From: Lates calcarifer
Lineage: Eukaryota > Chordata > Actinopteri > Centropomidae
DNA length: 64,000 nucleotides
Assembly (NCBI RefSeq): GCF_001640805.2
Contig: NC_066837.1
Coordinates: forward strand, 25,618,002-25,682,001
Direction of reading: 5' to 3'
The notes below the pieces were generated by a model, which was not told the origin of the DNA, made no database searches, and was given only the letters and a program-made list of their open reading frames with translations. This document shows, piece after piece, positions 12,910-25,280 of the stretch. The first letter of the stretch is position 1. Every line of letters starts with the position of its first letter. The position numbers and the translations under genes are program-made.

Positions 12910-14519
12910 GCCTAATCTACAGGGAGAGAAAAAAATTACTCATTATCAGGTTAGTTAACTGAGACATGCTGGAAAAGGACTGTAAATCCATTTGGGTCAC
13001 TTGATGTTCCACAACTTCAAATGTTCCTGGAAGATATCTAGTATAAGTGCATTTCTTCAAATTAAACAGCATTAGAATAAGCATTTATATTTTATATTTG
13101 TTTCTGGTTTAAATTTGGTTCAATTATTTGTACCTGTATGAACATACTGTATATAAATAATATTTTCATGTGATATATTTTCCTATTAGTTGTATGTTCC
13201 AGTTCATCCCTGTCACCGTGACCTGTGTCCAGGACAAACAGGACTTACCAGGGAACTGGGATGGATTATGGTCTTAACTGTGCTGAGGTCAGAATATTTT
13301 GTCAGAATGTTTTGTCCTTATCTTGTTTAGTTTTAGCTGTTTAGTTTAGTTTGTTCTTTCTCTCTCCATGATAAATATTCTGTAAGAATGATTAAAGCAC
13401 AGGTATAAAATTTACTGCACAAATTAAATATAAGTAAACTGCTTCCACAGCTTTAGTTGACTATTTTCCTAAAAAATTACAGATTTGACATTTAATTAGG
13501 TACACTGACTCATCTTGATATGACAGGTGTTGACTGTTTCTGGAGGAAGTATAAAACCAGGTTGATATGACATTATAAAACAAACGTCTTTCCCTAGAGG
13601 TCACATTAGGTTATTTTCCAGTGTTACATTTAAAGTTACAAACATAAAATGAGGTTATTAATTAACAGGGCAAAAAGGTGTCTCATTGCATCTGCCCAAA
13701 AGGCCCCTTACAAGAAAAAGCCTGATCCCCTGCCTTAAGAACCCTTTTACATGTACAGTAATCAGACCACCATCTGAACCTCATCCCATCTCCTCCCAGA
13801 TCAACAGATGTGGGTTGGAACATGGCTGAAAAGGGGAGAGAGATTATTTATCTTGAAAAGGGACTTAAAGTGAAAATGAAGAATGGAGAGGGAGAAATAA
13901 GTAGGAACTTAGGGAGAATTTAGTATTGTACAAAAGTTTTATATATACAGAGCTTGTGCATCTCTTGGTACCTGTGTTCTTGACTTTTTCTATATATTTT
14001 GATCAAAATGTTTTTAAGACTGTTCTAAAAAACTGTTGGAAGTATTTGACCCCTAAATTAAGTGGAACCTGCATTACTAGATTTTGCCACTTGGGGGCAG
14101 TGTGACACGCTGTGTCAATGTCACATTATTACCTTAAAAGGTTAATATAACAGACTTGATAGCAAATGACACACCCAGCAGACACAACATTAGCATTCCT
14201 TTTGAATTGTGTTTGTGTTCACCTGAGGAATTTAAGTCCAATATTCAGTCCTCTTTTTGTTTGGTCTCCTGAAGGAAATACCCAAGGGAAATACCTGGCA
14301 CTTTAGTTCCTTAATTCTACACTATGTTTACCACAGATGTCCTGTATGTAATGGGAGTAGACTAACTAACTAAACTAATCAAAATATTACTGAAATGGCA
14401 ATATGGCCAAGTACAAATCACAGGAGCTGAAACAACACAACAATCTCTAAAATACTCCTAGTTAAAAACAATTTTGTGCTGTGAAATTTATATTGAATAA
14501 TGTGCAAATTTAGCAAGTT

Positions 14520-15410
14520 TACTGCACAAGGAACAAAGGAGTTTTTACCCATATTGTACTTGAACTTGGGTACTCTGAATCATCTGCCTGAGGGAAGAGT
14601 TTCAAACTCACAGAGAAGGGGCTGATCTGAGCAGTCTAGAATAGAACTGGCTTAGTGGAGGACCTGCTGGTTCAAGACGGCCATCAGGTGGGTCTGTGGG
14701 GCACCTATCACCTTGCCAGCCACCTTCACAATGCGGCTCACATGATTTTTATCCTTGATGTTCAAGTTACAGTACCACGCAATAATATAGATTGTGAAAA
14801 CAGGTTGGTTAAAGGACTTGTAGGACAAGGACATCATTTTACTGTTTCAGTTTTTGGTCAATGACTGTCCCAAGGTACATTGTTCAACAAATTCAATGCC
14901 AGTTCTTTTGATGAAGGTCTGAGATGCTGTGTGGAATGACTTCTTTCTAAAATCAGTGACCATATCTTTGGTCTTTATGGTGTTTAATTGGAGGAAGGCA
15001 TCATCGCACCACATGACAAAACTCATCCACCCCATGCTTGCCTCTACAGTCATTGGTGTAAAGACTGTACAGCAAAGGAGACAGTCCACAGCCCTGTGGA
15101 GAGTCATTTGAGGAGAACAGACATTTTGACAGGGAGCCATTAACTCTCACCCTCTGAGACCTGCATGTTAAAAAATCTACAATCCAACCTATAAGATTTA
15201 CATCAAGATTAGAATTAGTAAGCAGTTCCCTTGCTAAAATCCTGACAGTGTGAGTACAAATACAGAAAATCCTGTACCCAATGAGAGCCAACATTGTAAT
15301 ATTCACAACATTTCCATAAAAACGTAAAACATCTCTCATCAGAAGCCTCCTACAACAACAGCTGAAAGTTAAAAAAAAAAAACAAAAAAAAAAAAAAAAC
15401 ACATTATATA
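14520..15410 (-). mobile_element. Decayed non-LTR retrotransposon (LINE) 3' part, reverse transcriptase
   Basis: Minus-strand translation gives reverse-transcriptase pieces in different frames: IGWIVDFLTCRSQRVRVNG, SPQGCGLSPLLYSLYTNDC (the PQG..LSPLL motif), then VMWCDDAFLQLNTIKTKDM. Further on come VSRIVKVAGKVIGAPQTHL and SILDCSDQPLL, matching the C-terminal tail of fish LINE ORF2 proteins. Frame changes and a lost ADD-type box show it is inactive. The clade is not assigned. A-rich sequence at 15370-15399 adjoins its 5' side in minus orientation. Confidence 0.8.
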
Positions 15411-15902
15411 TACACACATATATCTGGGTTTCACAGGGTTAAGTAGCAGATGGTGACAGAGATATTTGTAACACAGGTTTCCCTTCAGACTTTTTGGTGA
15501 TAAATACAGTGAGCTACCAGGTAGGTAATATTTGAATGTTGATATTGTGCCTGAAAAAAGATCATGACTGTTGGCTAATGACACAGAAGATGTCTGTGTG
15601 AAAATATGTCTGTAGACAGACTTTGCTTTGTTGATGCAGTGTATAATCATGGAGATTACAGCATAGTCTTAACAGTGTCAGTGTCAGAGGAACTAGTTCA
15701 CACAAGTCCAGCCCTGTCATGACGATGTAAGACAGCCAAAAACATCTTACACATATCATATTTCAGTCTCTGTGACTTCCTGTTGTTCCCTCTTTTTCAT
15801 ATGAAATGTTCCTGTGCCTCTGTCATTTCCTGTACTAGAATATCAGTGCATTTACATCCATCTTCACACACTCTCTCACTCACCAAATTTATGGTGGATA
15901 TG

Positions 15903-15908
<6 letters not shown>

Positions 15909-15935
<27 letters not shown>

Positions 15936-15944
15936 TTGTGTGTG
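15909..15944. repeat. TG dinucleotide microsatellite
   Basis: Uninterrupted TG run with one TTTG break, followed by a G-rich tract (GGGCGGGGCGGGTGGGGGG). The open frames across it on both strands are repeat artefacts. Confidence 0.9.
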
Positions 15945-16085
15945 GGCGGGGCGGGTGGGGGGGGTCAGGGTGTGGTAGGGATTCAGTGGGTGTCTCCATA
16001 ACAGGAGAGCTGAAGAAAGTGACAGAACTGGAGGGATGAGTGTCTGTGACAGTACGGTGAAGGGAACAGAACAGGAACAGAAATT

Positions 16086-16138
16086 TATAAAAGATTTTGT
16101 ACTCTCTCTCTGCTCTGTGAGGGTAACACAACATCTAG
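16086..16138 (+). promoter_or_regulatory. Candidate TATA box and 5' untranslated exon of ptgdr2-like gene
   Basis: TATAAAAG at 16086-16093 is followed, at the distance expected for transcription start and a short exon, by CTCTGTGAGGGTAACAC and then CTAG|GTGAGT, a strong splice donor at 16139. The coding exon at 19.9 kb has its own acceptor (TTCTCTTTCAG ending at 19920) only seven bases before the ATG, so an upstream untranslated exon is required. A 28-30-base part of this exon recurs at 19826-19853. The link to the receptor is inference. Confidence 0.5.
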
Positions 16139-17991
16139 GTGAGTGCTGTTACCTAAACTTCTACATGAATTCAGTTCACAGCATCATGATGATTTACCTT
16201 GGTTGTGATTACATTATTGTTAAGTTCTGTTTTTGATGGTCTATAACTATTGCTATAGTCATTAGTGTTATAATGATCCTGACTTTTAATGATTTGGATC
16301 TAATTCTTGGATTAAGCAGTTATTATATTTTGCTGTTGTTGTTGTTGTTGTAGATCTCCTCTTCCCCATGCTGCCCTAATATTCCCACAGTTTTTTTCTA
16401 TTATGTTTAATTGACAGCTCAGTTTTCTTATTCAAGCATGGTGACACTGGACTCAGTCATACAGTAAACATACATAAAGTGCACTACTACAGTTTTTAAA
16501 TATGTAAAATTGGCCAGGTACTAAAGTACACTAAACCATGATACACAACTCTATGTTCATAAAATTGAATCCAGTCATCTGCTTCTCATGTTATTCAAGT
16601 TCTCAGCGTTTCATTTTAAAAGCAGCTGTCACACCAAAGCATTTACAACTCAAGTTTTGTTTGAGCAGAAACATCTGCTGACAAGTGACAATATATGCAA
16701 TACTTAATGAAGAAGCGGTCTCTCTCAGCATTGGGTCACGGATAGATTTACTCACATGTCTGAATTCATGTGCAGACACGGTGCTGTGTTTACATCATTA
16801 TCTCATCTAGACAGTCAATGTATGAGAATGTGACTAAGTAAGTGACTGTGGCTGTATGTAAGAATACAGTGGTAACATTTAATTTGAAGAGTCTGATTTT
16901 TTAATAATTAGATATCCCACGTCAGTTACTTCTTGTATTTAACTCTGAAGCATACCCGATATAACTACAACTGACCTACAAAATTATAACCAGTTTTTAC
17001 ACTGTTGTATCACCTGATAATGTGTTCTGTAGGTTAGCTGAAACAACAGATATAGCTCCATAAATTAGCTCTGCTAATATTAGCTCATGTAAGTGCTGCT
17101 AACATGCTACTGTACACTTACATTACATTACTCATTTGGCAGACGATCTCATTCAAAGTGACTTACAAGTGAAGAACAACACTCAAGCATCAGTGAATTA
17201 GGAGTAAGCACTAAGCATTAAATCTGTTCAATTAGACAAAGGACAAGGAGACCAAGTGAAGAAGTGCACAGAAAGTATGGTGTTAGAGGTCTTAGGTGCC
17301 CTCAGTTGAAACAAGTCTTCGAGAGATTCTTTAAGTTACATGTAGGTAATTTATCCTCACCTTCAGATACAACCCATAGGAGCATACCAGCAACAGGTGA
17401 ACTGGACCTTTGTTATCATGGTAACAATAGGTAGGCAGTTGAAATTGTGGCTAGATCAGGTTTGGTAAGGTTTAGGCACAAAAACTACTTTGTTATGTTT
17501 AGGAAAATTTGGTAGGTTTAGGAAAATTTGTGATTTGGATTCAAATAAATACTGCTTTAAGGCTAGAGGACCTTCAGTTATAAACACACAGTTAAGATTG
17601 CATTTACTTTTGTTGGCTGACCCATTCAACCTCCCCAACCTCCTCCAAATGCAGGCTTTGTCTCCCTATTTACAACATCACCTGACTTCCTCTTTTGCTT
17701 TTGCTTCTGTCATAATTCATAATAATAATAGCGATTGCCTAATAGTAAAATGTAACTAAGGGTCATAATAAGCTGCTGGAACAGACAACCTACAGTGTTT
17801 TTTTTTTACAGGACAGTCTCATATGCAGACCACATGTATCACCTAAACTAGCTCTTTTATTTAAAGTTGTCCTCTTTTCACTTACATTCCCTAGCATTGG
17901 TACCAGAATCCAACAAAAAGTGACCGGCTCTGCTTCCTCTCTATAGGTAAGCTATGATGCGCTAAGCACTATCACACAAGCCGAGTACCAA

Positions 17992-18176
17992 GTATTGTCG
18001 TCTTGTTCTCAGGTGTTGTGCGTCTCAGAACAAAAGCTCTGGACGTTTTTGTCAGTTATCAGGTCTTGCAGCAATAAAAACACTGCAACATACAGTCACT
18101 ACCAACCATGTAGCCCCACAGGTCTGTCTGCATAATTCTCGGGACTCACCAGTTAGCCAACTGCTGCCAGCCTCAA
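17992..18176. repeat. 185-bp dispersed repeat, copy 2
   Basis: Same length and nearly the same sequence as 12020-12204, in the same orientation. The flanks differ completely (ACCAA before, AGCTAATACC after), which fixes the repeat ends to within a base or two. Confidence 0.85.
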
Positions 18177-19179
18177 AGCTAATACCACTTAACTCCAACA
18201 ACCAATATCCTTGCTATTATATTGATTTATCCCTGACTCGTTATTTCTTGGTGACAAGCAGACCTTGGTTACATCCCCCACTCCATGGAGACACTCATGG
18301 ATGCTTTGCAGTGGTAGATAGCTTTTCATTCTGAACAGATCTCTGCCATTAAAATATAAGTTTGAAAAACAGCATCTTAAATAAGGTTTGGCTTCCTTCA
18401 TGTCTTTGTCTTTTGACTGACTTACCAATCCTGGTAGTCTCAGCCAAGGTGAATACTACAAAGTGGTTATTATCTCAGTGAAAGAGATTCATAGATTGAT
18501 AAATGCTTTCACCCTTGCAACCGTCTGCCCATATCTGAGAAATCCATTCCTAGGTTGTATTGCTTAACTAAATGTGTCATTGCTCAAGAGCTGGTATGTG
18601 GTTAGACCACAGCAACAGGCCTCAACATGTTTTTATCAAAAGGATTTTTTTTTTTTCATTTGGTTTTCAAGAGAATGAGGTAAAGAAGAACTGTATACCC
18701 ATAAATTATTTTTGTCATTATGTAACTTCAAAGGCTTTAGAGCAGTTCATGTACAGTTAAACAGAGGAGTTTAGCTGAATAGTAATTAAACAAAGGCGTA
18801 AGCTTTTCATGAAGAATAATGTAGGATTGTTGTTTTAATTCTCATAATTATCTACTTAATTGCAATTAATAAGGTTTTCTTTACAATTTCCTCATCAGTG
18901 AAGTAGATTGGTAAAGATTAACAAGCGAAACAATTATGGCACCTGTTTGATTTACTCATAATATATGAGGAAGTGGTGATTTATCAGTGGTCTACATGCA
19001 AAAACATGTCTACTAGTCATAATATCACCATCAACATCATCCACGGCATTCCTGTAAGATATTGTTTTTGGAATTTCCTTCCACTGTAAACAACCATGAG
19101 CATGCATTAATAAAACATCAGCTTCTGCTGTAAGTAACACATACAAAGCAAGAAGAGGCTTACGAGTAGAGATATTGTT

Positions 19180-19830
19180 TTTTCAGGGCTGATACCGATT
19201 ATTTGTAGTCAAGGAGCCGATGTTCATTTGCAGTAAAAGAGAAAATATTGACGTCAAATTTTTGAATAATACAAACTCCATCAGATTTGCAACATGTTAA
19301 AGGTTTTTTTTTTATCTTATCTTTTTTATCAATAGACATCTTTGTTTTAAAATTCTAACAAAAAGTGCAGGTAGCTCCCAGGCTCAGCAGTTAAACTATA
19401 AAGTTAAATGAAAACTTAAACAAATAAATAGCTCCCTAAAGTTTTCTACAATAAATAAAGTTTTCCAAAATTTCAATATTACTGAAATGTTATTTGATCT
19501 TTCACTTATCTTTTAAGGTCAAACAAAAACAAAAAGTGCAGGGAGTTCCCAGGGTCAGCAGCATCTCTTAGCTCGGAGCAAAACTTTTTCTCCACTCTTG
19601 CCATGTGTGTGTGAGCACTGTGCATGCACAGCTTTCACTGCTGATTGGCTGTTACCCGTGCTGTGGCTCTGCATGTAACCAATCAGATGGTGCTGTGGGT
19701 GGGACAATGATGGAGACAGATTAGTGACTACAGACAGAGAGGCACGGCTGCATCAGAGCCAAAATAACCCAGTTTAAATTGATATCTTATTGGCCATCGG
19801 ATTAAAAAAAAAGGTTGATGCAGATATGTA
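19180..19830. repeat. Probable dispersed repeat upstream of ptgdr2-like coding exon
   Basis: Starts near 'cagggctgataccgattat' and ends near 'tattggccatcggatt', wording typical of a very common teleost repeat. Internally, two related segments (about 19360-19380 and 19530-19560, 'aaaagtgcagg.ag.tcccagg') echo each other. Similar wording ('tattggtatcggccctgaa') occurs at about 59090-59130. Confidence 0.5.
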
Positions 19831-19927
19831 CTCTCTCTGCTCTGTGAGGGTAACACTGGTGCATCTGATTTCAGTCCATTTCCATTAATGTCTAAGCACT
19901 GTTTTTTTGTTCTCTTTCAGAGCAGTT

Positions 19928-21325
19928 ATGTCAAACTCCACAAACAATGAGCTCTTCTGCCCACTGCTACAGGAAATGCGGGGGCACAAGCCTAACATCA
20001 GCACAGAGGTCAATCTGGTGGTGGTTTGTATCCACGGTCTGGTCTCCTGCCTTGGGATTTTGGAGAATGCCCTGGTCCTCTGGGTGGTTGGCTTCCGCCT
20101 GCGGCACCGCACTGTAGCCTCTGTCTGGGTTCTCAACCTAGCCATGTCTGACTTCCTGGCCACATTGACGCTCCCCCTCTTCACCTCTTACCTTTACCAC
20201 TCCCATAGCTGGGAGCTTGGCGGCCCACTCTGCAAAATACAGGCTTCCATCTTCTTCCTAAACATGTTTGTGTCAGCCTTCCTACTGGCAGCCATTTCAC
20301 TGGACCGCTTACTTCTGGTGGTGAAGCCAGTGTGGAGCCAGAATCATCGGTCAGTGGCAGGAGCGTGGAAGGTGTGTCTATTGGGTTGGTTTTGGGCAGC
20401 AATTAATACATTACCTTACACCGTGTTCCGCTCAGTTACTCAGAAACTGTATCCAGGGTACTTGTGCTATCATAATTTTGCCTTGATTTTATCCTCTCAA
20501 GCTACTCTGGAGAGAGATTGCAAAGTGAGGCAGGCAGCAACAGCCATCTCCAAGTTGCTGCTAGCATTCATCTTTCCCCTGATGTTGATTGCAGGGAGCT
20601 ACATCCAAATAGCTCTCATCCTAAGGAACAGGAGTAAGAAAAGGACGCAGAGCACCACCAGGTTAACTGATGAACTGATTGTGTCCAACAAAGATGGAGC
20701 ATCAGGAACTACAAATACCCCAAATACCACAAAAATTATAAATATCCTTCTCAAGCCTCGGGCCTCTAGTCCATCTTTGACACCTACTACCTTGTTCACT
20801 ACCACCTCTAATCAGACCAATCAGGGCCAGCTGTCCCAGAGCTTCATCAAAATGGTGACATTTGTGATCGCAGCATTTGCACTGTGCTGGGCTCCCTATC
20901 ACATCTTCTGCATGATTGAAGTGACAGCCCAGTATTGGAAAGACAATCTCAGCTTAGTGGAGAAGGGGTTGCCCCTAGCTACAACCATTGCTTTCTTGAA
21001 TCCAGTGTTGAACCCCATTCTATATGCCTTCAGTTGCCCAAACTTTTGTGTGAGAATACGACAGAGTCTGGGAGCAGTGTTTGATGGACTGGTAGAAGAG
21101 CAAGGGGGGTTCCTGATGGTCCCAGGAAAAAGTATAAGAGCTCATATTAGACGGAAAAGCAGTCGAGATGTGAACCTTGCAACACCAGGGTCACCAAAGG
21201 GTTCGTTTTCACCCCATAAATCACCTTACATCCAACCTCCCTTCCCAATGTCTTTGACGTCTGACATCAACAGTCACACTGAGAATACAGGACAAGAATC
21301 AAGAACTGAGGTGGAGCGTAGCTGA
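19928..21325 (+). CDS. ptgdr2: Prostaglandin D2 receptor 2 (CRTH2)-like GPCR
   Basis: A 465-residue seven-transmembrane receptor in one coding exon. The start is ATG 19928, seven bases after a splice acceptor, giving MSNSTNNELFCPLLQEM, which mirrors the human CRTH2 N-terminus. Class A marks: NLAMSDFL in TM2, HSWELGGPLCK before TM3, SIFFLNMF and SLDRLLLVV (DRY replaced by DRL), QNHRSVAGAWKVCL in loop 2, CWAPYHIF in TM6, NPILY in TM7. Residues recalled from CRTH2 ligand studies appear conserved: Arg in VFRS, Lys in AISKLLLAF, Tyr in WAPYH and the following Glu. Intracellular loop 3 (about residues 232-305) is much longer than in human, rich in Ser/Thr/Asn. The long tail is Ser-rich. Expected role: plasma-membrane Gi-coupled receptor for prostaglandin D2 on leukocytes. 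A related lipid or chemoattractant receptor is the main alternative. Confidence 0.85.
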   Translation: MSNSTNNELFCPLLQEMRGHKPNISTEVNLVVVCIHGLVSCLGILENALVLWVVGFRLRHRTVASVWVLNLAMSDFLATLTLPLFTSYLYHSHSWELGGPLCKIQASIFFLNMFVSAFLLAAISLDRLLLVVKPVWSQNHRSVAGAWKVCLLGWFWAAINTLPYTVFRSVTQKLYPGYLCYHNFALILSSQATLERDCKVRQAATAISKLLLAFIFPLMLIAGSYIQIALILRNRSKKRTQSTTRLTDELIVSNKDGASGTTNTPNTTKIINILLKPRASSPSLTPTTLFTTTSNQTNQGQLSQSFIKMVTFVIAAFALCWAPYHIFCMIEVTAQYWKDNLSLVEKGLPLATTIAFLNPVLNPILYAFSCPNFCVRIRQSLGAVFDGLVEEQGGFLMVPGKSIRAHIRRKSSRDVNLATPGSPKGSFSPHKSPYIQPPFPMSLTSDINSHTENTGQESRTEVERS

Positions 21326-21931
21326 GGTTCTACTGGATTTTTAGCTGTATGTTTGTCACATACTGTATGTACGTGTATGCTTAATTCCATAGAATGCCTG
21401 CAGCCTATCACATAAAAGCTGCAGCAAAAAGTATTTGATACAGGAATTAGTATGTATGTAGTATGGTAGTACATAGTATGTTGTGATACAGTATTTGCAG
21501 CCTTGCTAGGGATAACAACATCAATATGTTGATCGGATGATCTACCACTTTGATCCAGACTAAAATATCTCAACAACTATAGGATGGATTTCCATGAAAT
21601 TACACAGTGATACAAAAAATAAGGACCACTGCTGGAGATTGAAGGTTTGTGCCAGGCAATTTCTGGCCACCAGAGAGCAGTATAGTACAGATTGCATAAG
21701 CAGATGTGAAATGATATGGTAGGATTATGCTTTTCAGGTCCTGTAATCCAGGAGCACTTTAAATGTGAACTGCTGAATGTCTGAACACCTTCCTGAGTGA
21801 TTGGATTTGATCATGTCTGATATCCATTTTGACTGACTGACTCATACTGACTCGTACTGTCTCATTACCGCCACCGCAATCTTTTTGGTTGGTTTCTGGT
21901 TCCATCATATTCAATTGGACACATGCACCCC

Positions 21932-21970
21932 ACGCACACACACACTCATACACACACACACACACACACA
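21932..21970. repeat. CA dinucleotide microsatellite
   Basis: Interrupted CA run. A 79-codon open frame on the minus strand crosses it and is an artefact. Confidence 0.85.
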
Positions 21971-23334
21971 GGCTGAGGTGTAATGTAGGCCACAGCAACG
22001 TGGGATTACCATGGAGGTAGTTGTAATTTGGAGAGAATATTAGAGAGTGAAGATCCAGAATATAAAGACAGTGCAGGATTAAACATAACAGGTCAGACTG
22101 ACATACAAAGTTCCACTTTCCTCCCAGCCATTCAGTTTCAACAGATTATCTTTTTTCTCTCTTTTACCCCTCTTTCTATTCATCCTTTTCTCTCCGCACT
22201 ATACCTTTTTGGCTGTACAGCAATGCCTCGTCTTAACAAAGAGGGCAAATTCAATGAAATCAAAGTGACAAAGAAACAGGAAGGAAAAAAAGGGAAGGAA
22301 TTAAGCAAGGAAATCATTTGTACATTTCACTCACTAAGTAATCAGCAATGTTAAACACGGATTGCAGAACAAGAATTTGTTAAGAACGTTTTGAAAGGAT
22401 TTCTTAACGGTAGTAGTGGGTCAAGATGGGCTGGTAGCTCATGGGGTCAATTAGTCTGTTTTGATAAACACAGAATAAACTACATCTCTACAGATATAAA
22501 GAGTTAGACATTACCTCTACCCACAGTCATCCCCATCTTCACACAAAAGACAACAAGTGAAGTGTCACATACCATAATATAACTCAGCATGACATGTGCC
22601 AATAATTAGTAGCTGCTCATTAACAAATACTTTTTGTTATGCTTACTGGCTTTGGCTATTTCAAATCCAATGTCTAGTCTGTGATTTGGTGGCTGTGTGA
22701 GAATTATTGTTCAGTTATGACATGTATTAAATTTGTTGGGGGAAGAACTCTGATTCTTGCGTTTTTGAAAGGTAAAACATAAGATTCAGCACCACCCCTC
22801 CCTGCTCCAGTGATTTTCATATAGTCCCTAAGTAGATGGAAAGATGCATGCATGGAGGGGGCATGAAAATCCACAGAACAAGTATCTAAGACAAGGCCAG
22901 CAAACCTATACGAGGGAACTAAAGAGTCTTAAAATTACATGATGCAATTCAGAAAACCCCTGCAAAGGCGCTCAATTGCAGAAAAGACAGAGACACATAG
23001 ATACGATAAAATATAATCAAACAGCAGTACAGTGAGACCACTGGCAATTTATGACATTGAAAACAACAGAGACAGAGAGATTATATAAAGTGCTGTGAAA
23101 AACAGTTGGTAGAGATGAGCGATAAGGAGAGAATGAAAGAGAGAGTAGGTGGAGGGAGGGGTGGTAAGTATTGCTTTAAAGAGGTTTAATGCACTGCAAC
23201 AGTACTTATAGCTGACAGATGCTAGGGAATCAAAGCCGAGTCACACGAAATAATTTACCATGAGTACGTGTATCCAGTATTTCACAGAACACAGCAAGGC
23301 TAGAATGTCTTATATGTGAGTCATTTTACTGCAG

Positions 23335-23505
23335 AGTCACTACTTTTTCTTTTGGTACTTAAAAGTATATTTTCCTGATACTATACTTTTACTTAAGCAG
23401 GATTTTTATTTTAATATGCAGTACTCTTACTTGTAATGGAATATTTTAAAACTATGGCCTTCTTACTTAAGTAAAGGATATGAATACTTCTTCCACCTCT
23501 GCTGC
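23335..23505. repeat. Probable dispersed teleost repeat (ACTTTTACTTAAG family)
   Basis: Contains 'actatacttttacttaag', 'actcttacttgtaatgg' and 'cttcttccacctctg', wording I recognise from a high-copy fish repeat. A relative with similar motifs is at about 58185-58275. Ends uncertain. Confidence 0.5.
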
Positions 23506-24394
23506 ATTTATTACATCAATGCAAATTTATCCAAACAGATACAGTAAACCATAACAATTGTCTTTATATATTATGATCAAAATTTGTGTATGTTGAAAAA
23601 GTGTTTGATAAAGTTCAGATCATCTATTATATTTGTTTTCTTGCTGATGACTCCACAAATTTTCTTGGTTAATATCTGTGATTTAAGAGTTGAATAGATG
23701 AATAGATCTTTAACAGTCTGATAGTGTGATTTTCATATGGAAAGTTAACATCACACCATTGACATCGGATAAATGAGTGTCATTCATCATTTTCGATTCT
23801 GCTAAATTAATATTTTAAATGCACTGAGAGGAGATCACTTGGAACTGGGTAAATAAAAAAATCAACCTATTGTTGTAAATGTCAGTATTATACTTACCCT
23901 AAGCTCCCACGTAGGACCAGGATTTGTTGAGGCTTCAAGTTTGTGAAGAAAAGAAAAAATGTTTGAGGTGGTCAAGGACAGTTAAAAGCACTGACACTCC
24001 TGCAACTCCTTCCTTTTTTCATATAAAATTCCTAGGGGCAGGGTTTGCTCTGTGCGCAGTTGTATATTTGTGAATACTGGTAAGACTCCTATACAGTCTT
24101 GTTACAGCATGCAGCTCTGGGGTAATTGGTTGCTGCTGTGACTTGCCAAATACATGGTTTTGAAGGAAGTGGGAGCAAATGTGGTTATTGTATTTATGGT
24201 AACCCTGAACTCTGCAGCAAACAGTTATACAGGACTGTGTAATCTCATTGTTAATGCGTGTTTAAGACCTTCTACAAACTATGTTGTACAACTTGTGGAG
24301 TTTCATTTAGTAGTTATTGTGTATTTAATGAGAGATTACTGAGTCATTCAACTCCTGACTGAGAGTTTATCAACAACAAAATACCTGCTATATA

Positions 24395-24475
24395 TGAAAA
24401 GTACTTTGAGATGACTTGTGGTGATTTGGCACTATATAAATAAAACTGAATTTAATTGAATTGAATTGAACATAA
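24395..24475. repeat. LINE-like 3' end with TTGAA tail
   Basis: 'tttgagatgacttgtggtg' followed by 'gcactatataaataaaact' and an AATTGAATTGAATTGAA tail is the typical 3' end of a fish non-LTR retrotransposon. Only this terminal fragment is visible. Confidence 0.6.
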
Positions 24476-25224
24476 TTTCATCAAAGTACACCACATATGA
24501 CCAATGTATGATTACAACTAAACTGATATTGATTATCAAATTAATTTGCCTAATAGCTCTCCATCTAAAGCTTGTGTTAGTTGTTTTAGTTTCAAGTATT
24601 GACACTTATTGCAGCCAAATCTTCAACTGACTGACTGACTGACTCAACACTGTGACTGATATATAGGGGTGAAATGCCAAAACAATCATCTTAAAACTAA
24701 CTACACTAAATCCAAGTAATAATATTGAGCAATACATTCAACTTATTCAAAATATGTAAACAATTTACTGTGCTTTGTAAATTAGACAATTTGCCCTGCA
24801 TTCTTACTCACTGTGTAAATGAGCTTGGACGGGTGTTTGCTTTGTCTATTGTTTGTATATAATGTACTGCACAAACCCATAGGTAAGCCCATCATTATGA
24901 AGCCACGGGGCAAAGCTAATATTAAGAAAATATGTAATAAGGGAAACACGAAGAGGATGCAGCTATGTGCTTTATAATTACAGATATATTGAAGTTGGGC
25001 AGTGCAAGTGTAAAATATTTGTGTTGCCTAACTGCAGATTGTGGTTTGAGCGACAGACCTTTTTCACTGCAGACATTTTGACATATTATAGTACATGTGC
25101 AGGTGTTATCACTGGTTCCGTTCAATGCAATTGTTCCAGTAAGCATAATCATTGGGAAGGGGGAGAAACTGCTGTGGTAAAATAGTTTGAATATCAGCTT
25201 CCAGTGTTTTGGAAACAGGATGCA

Positions 25225-25280
25225 CCTACCTGCATCCTGTTTCACTTATCTGTATCCTGATTCACTTATCTGTATCCTGT
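25225..25280. repeat. Short tandem repeat, unit about 20 bp
   Basis: Near-identical units of the form 'tgtatcctgattcacttatc' occur about three times in a row. Low complexity; no function suggested. Confidence 0.6.

Larger units (their letters stand above)
12910..16080. other. Intergenic between vwa7-like and ptgdr2-like genes
   Basis: The two genes are divergently arranged around this stretch. It should include the vwa7-like promoter just above 12909, but no convincing core element was picked out. It contains the decayed retrotransposon at about 14520-15410 and a TG microsatellite near 15909. The rest shows nothing I can support. Confidence 0.5.
16139..19920. other. Putative 5' intron of ptgdr2-like gene / repeat-rich spacer
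   Basis: No coding exon was found. It holds a TTG run near 16330-16351, a repeat-like segment near 17120-17175 ('cattatttggcagacgatc'-type wording common in fish), the second 185-bp repeat at 17992-18176, and repeat-like sequence at about 19180-19830 right before the coding exon. Confidence 0.5.

Noticed and set aside
15783..16134. Open frames on both strands across 15.8-16.1 kb
   Set aside because: Both are generated by the TG/CA microsatellite and G-rich tract.
22028..22354. 108-codon open frame on plus after the receptor gene
   Set aside because: Low-complexity ends, no recognisable motif, no supporting splice sites.
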